Source: Nansenia antarctica
Lineage: Eukaryota > Chordata > Actinopteri > Argentiniformes > Microstomatidae
Direction: 5' to 3'
DNA length: 64,000 nucleotides
Assembly: GCA_963989245.1 (NCBI GenBank)
Contig: OZ022346.1
Coordinates: 7,359,926-7,423,925 of the forward strand
This document shows, piece by piece, positions 62,016 to 64,000 of this stretch. The first letter of the stretch is position 1. Each line of letters starts with the position of its first letter. The notes under the pieces were generated by a model, which searched no databases, was not told where the DNA came from, and saw nothing but the letters and a program-made list of their open reading frames with translations. The position numbers and the translations under genes are program-made.

Positions 62016-62412
62016 TTGCAGTAATCATTTTGAAATGTCTAGAAAATATTAGCAGAATATATACAATGAAATGAAATAGACTAGTTGCATTGCCAGGGAA
62101 GACATGAGATGTGACCAGATGCAGAACAGAGGGTGGACCAAAAATCTCAGGAGTGAGACATTTTTGGTGTGATTGCTATTGTATTGTAGCCCTGGAATTT
62201 CTTTTTTTTCTTTTTTGTTTGAACTTTGTGAGCATTTTCCACAAGTAAATGTAGTGTAAATGTATCACTAATGATAAAACCTCCGATGCTAATACTTTAT
62301 TCCTGAGGGAACTTGCCTTTGGATTTGTTATGGAAAAGAGAAGAGACAATCCCAAGGATGAAGATTTGCCAGCTGAATGGATTTGCTGCTTTTCCTTAGT
62401 GCTATTTCTTTC
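62016..62412. other. Unassigned segment
   Basis: Short open frames only; ends in a C-run before the microsatellite. Confidence 0.3.
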
Positions 62413-62503
62413 TCCCCCCCCCCCCCCACACACACACACTTACACACACACACACACACTTACACACACACACACTTACACACACACACACACTTACACA
62501 CAC

Positions 62504-62571
<68 letters not shown>

Positions 62572-62639
62572 ACACACACACACACACACACTTACACACA
62601 CACACACTTACACACACACACACACACACTTACACACAC

Positions 62640-62681
<42 letters not shown>

Positions 62682-62695
62682 CCAAACCCACACAC
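62413..62695. repeat. CA / CACACTTA microsatellite
   Basis: (CA)n broken by regularly spaced CTTACA. Predicted ORFs are artefacts. Confidence 0.95.
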
Positions 62696-63633
62696 ACAGC
62701 AAATAAAGTAAAACAAATGACAGCCTTTGAGAGTCAAACAACATAACCCACAAAGTAGCCCGCAAAGACAAGAGTTTGACAGCCTCACAACCACAACAGA
62801 TGTTGTTCCAAAGGGAGTGCGCTTTCTGTTGAGCAGGCACTGTTGAACACACATGAATGAAACTGAAGAGCCATTGGAAAATGTCATTAAGTTAGACTGT
62901 TAAATAAGCTTCAGAAATGCAATCATTGAGATTTATTCCTTGACATTTAATCCAGCCAAATTTTGACAAAGAACATAAAAAGTTGCCGGAAGCTAAATCA
63001 CACAGTGAATAAAAAGGACCAACTTCATTGTGCCTTAACATAAAAAGATCAGCTGATATTGATCCATAATTTGGACAAGTGCCACGTTATTGACAGGAAG
63101 ACAAAATATGTTAGGCTGACCATGTTAGGCATATTCCACCTAGCATACTTAATGAAAATGCAATGAGTCATTATGGAGGAATACCACATGGGAAGAGCCA
63201 CACAGAACAGTGTCATGAACAGTGCTAACAGAAGGACACCGGTCCCTGCAGCCCCCCAAAGGCAACTCTCTGTTGGTGCAACTTAAGCTCCTGGCCGTCA
63301 CAATGGCAGATGGGGTAAACCATGCCACGACGTGGAAAATAGACATCTTGTGTTTTTAATGGCAAAGAAGACTTCAAGCAAGACTATGCGGTCTGCCAAA
63401 CTCACCAAAAGTGAAGCAGAGGCAAGTGTTGAAGAATTCTACCATGCCAGCCCACTCAGTGTGAACGCCGGTGTAAAAGCAATATTGAAATGGTATCATA
63501 TAACCAAACTGATTTTATAATTTTAGTATAGTACTTTCATTTGCAATAACAGACACAGTCATGTTTAATTACTGATAACATTTTATTTATTTTTTAAATT
63601 TTTATTTAAATTTCTGTAAACTGGATTAAACTG
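62696..63633. other. Unassigned segment
   Basis: A plus-strand frame at 63332-63520 (MAKKTSSKTMRSAKLTKSEA) has no recognised domain. The stretch from 63565 resembles 32840-32890. Confidence 0.25.
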
Positions 63634-63935
63634 AAACTGTAGGCGTGACAAACTGAATGACGTCAAATTGGCATGACATAAGCTGAATCTTATGTTTGCG
63701 TACATCCCCTATAATAGGGGCCCGATTACAGGCACCTCTGGGACATGAGGATGCCTCTAAGGGTGGGGGTGCAAACATGTTTGTGAGGGTGGTAGGATGT
63801 CTGTAAACTGGAGGTATGTCTGTAGTGGAGGGGGCAGAGGGAGCTGCTGAACTACAGCTGTCTGCATCAGAGTCTCAGAGCCCAACATCACCCTGATCTG
63901 GAGCCTGCAGAGGTGAGAGAGAGAGGGCAGAGACA

Positions 63936-63939
<4 letters not shown>
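63634..63939. repeat. Duplicated segment, copy of 33299-33604
   Basis: See 33299. Followed by (CA)n to the window end instead of the 33-bp minisatellite. Confidence 0.95.
63757..63904 (-). CDS. Candidate terminal exon (copy B)
   Basis: Same acceptor and TAG as 33421-33571 but one codon shorter (LMQT instead of LMHQT). Upstream exons, if any, would lie beyond 64000. Confidence 0.35.
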
Positions 63940-63999
<60 letters not shown>

Positions 64000-64000
64000 A
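63938..64000. repeat. CA microsatellite to window end
   Basis: (CA)n, runs to the edge. Confidence 0.95.

Overview
This is animal nuclear DNA, almost certainly from a teleost fish. It has one spliced gene with GT/AG introns, long CA and other microsatellites, and a typical fish repeat load: L2 and Rex1/CR1-like LINEs, tRNA-derived SINEs, hAT, PIF-Harbinger and Tc1/mariner elements, and a Ty3/Gypsy LTR element. There are no operons or bacterial features. Family names come from recognised motifs, not database searches.

The one confidently identified host gene is tdrd5 on the minus strand. Fifteen coding exons run from the ATG at 59217-59219 to a TAG at 42814-42816. The splice phases agree throughout and give 883 codons plus the stop. 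The protein has three LOTUS/OST-HTH domains and one extended Tudor domain. TDRD5 acts in the germline piRNA pathway that silences transposons. Nine of its 14 introns hold transposon sequence, and a MITE directly abuts its start codon.

Layout: 1-1640 holds small repeats and an L2 scrap. 1643-3415 is a hAT-like element and 3416-6454 a broken Rex1/CR1-like LINE. 6455-14600 holds satellites, an inverted repeat pair, decayed transposons and several exon-like pieces of an unidentified minus-strand gene or genes. 14716-28345 is a tandem segmental duplication of about 2.3 units (basic unit about 3.5 kb). Unit 1 carries a private LINE. Unit 2 carries a private 4.87-kb Harbinger-like insertion that contains an intact hAT, which in turn contains a small retroelement-like unit with a 139-codon membrane/coiled-coil ORF. 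28368-29637 is a deleted hAT and 30985-32560 an L2 LINE. 33300-35130 holds a duplicated terminal exon and coding-phase minisatellites. 35336-40595 is a tandem triplication of a mariner/LINE composite. 40963-42843 holds a MITE-derived satellite, a large foldback element and a minisatellite that runs into the tdrd5 stop codon. 42814-59219 is tdrd5. 59220-64000 holds a MITE-derived satellite and mostly unresolved repeat-rich DNA.

The strongest candidate for something undescribed is the nested small-ORF unit at about 23147-24305. Other notable items are the U2-snRNA-headed sequence in the duplicated block, the MITE end that became a 26-bp satellite at two loci, and the 380-bp foldback element.
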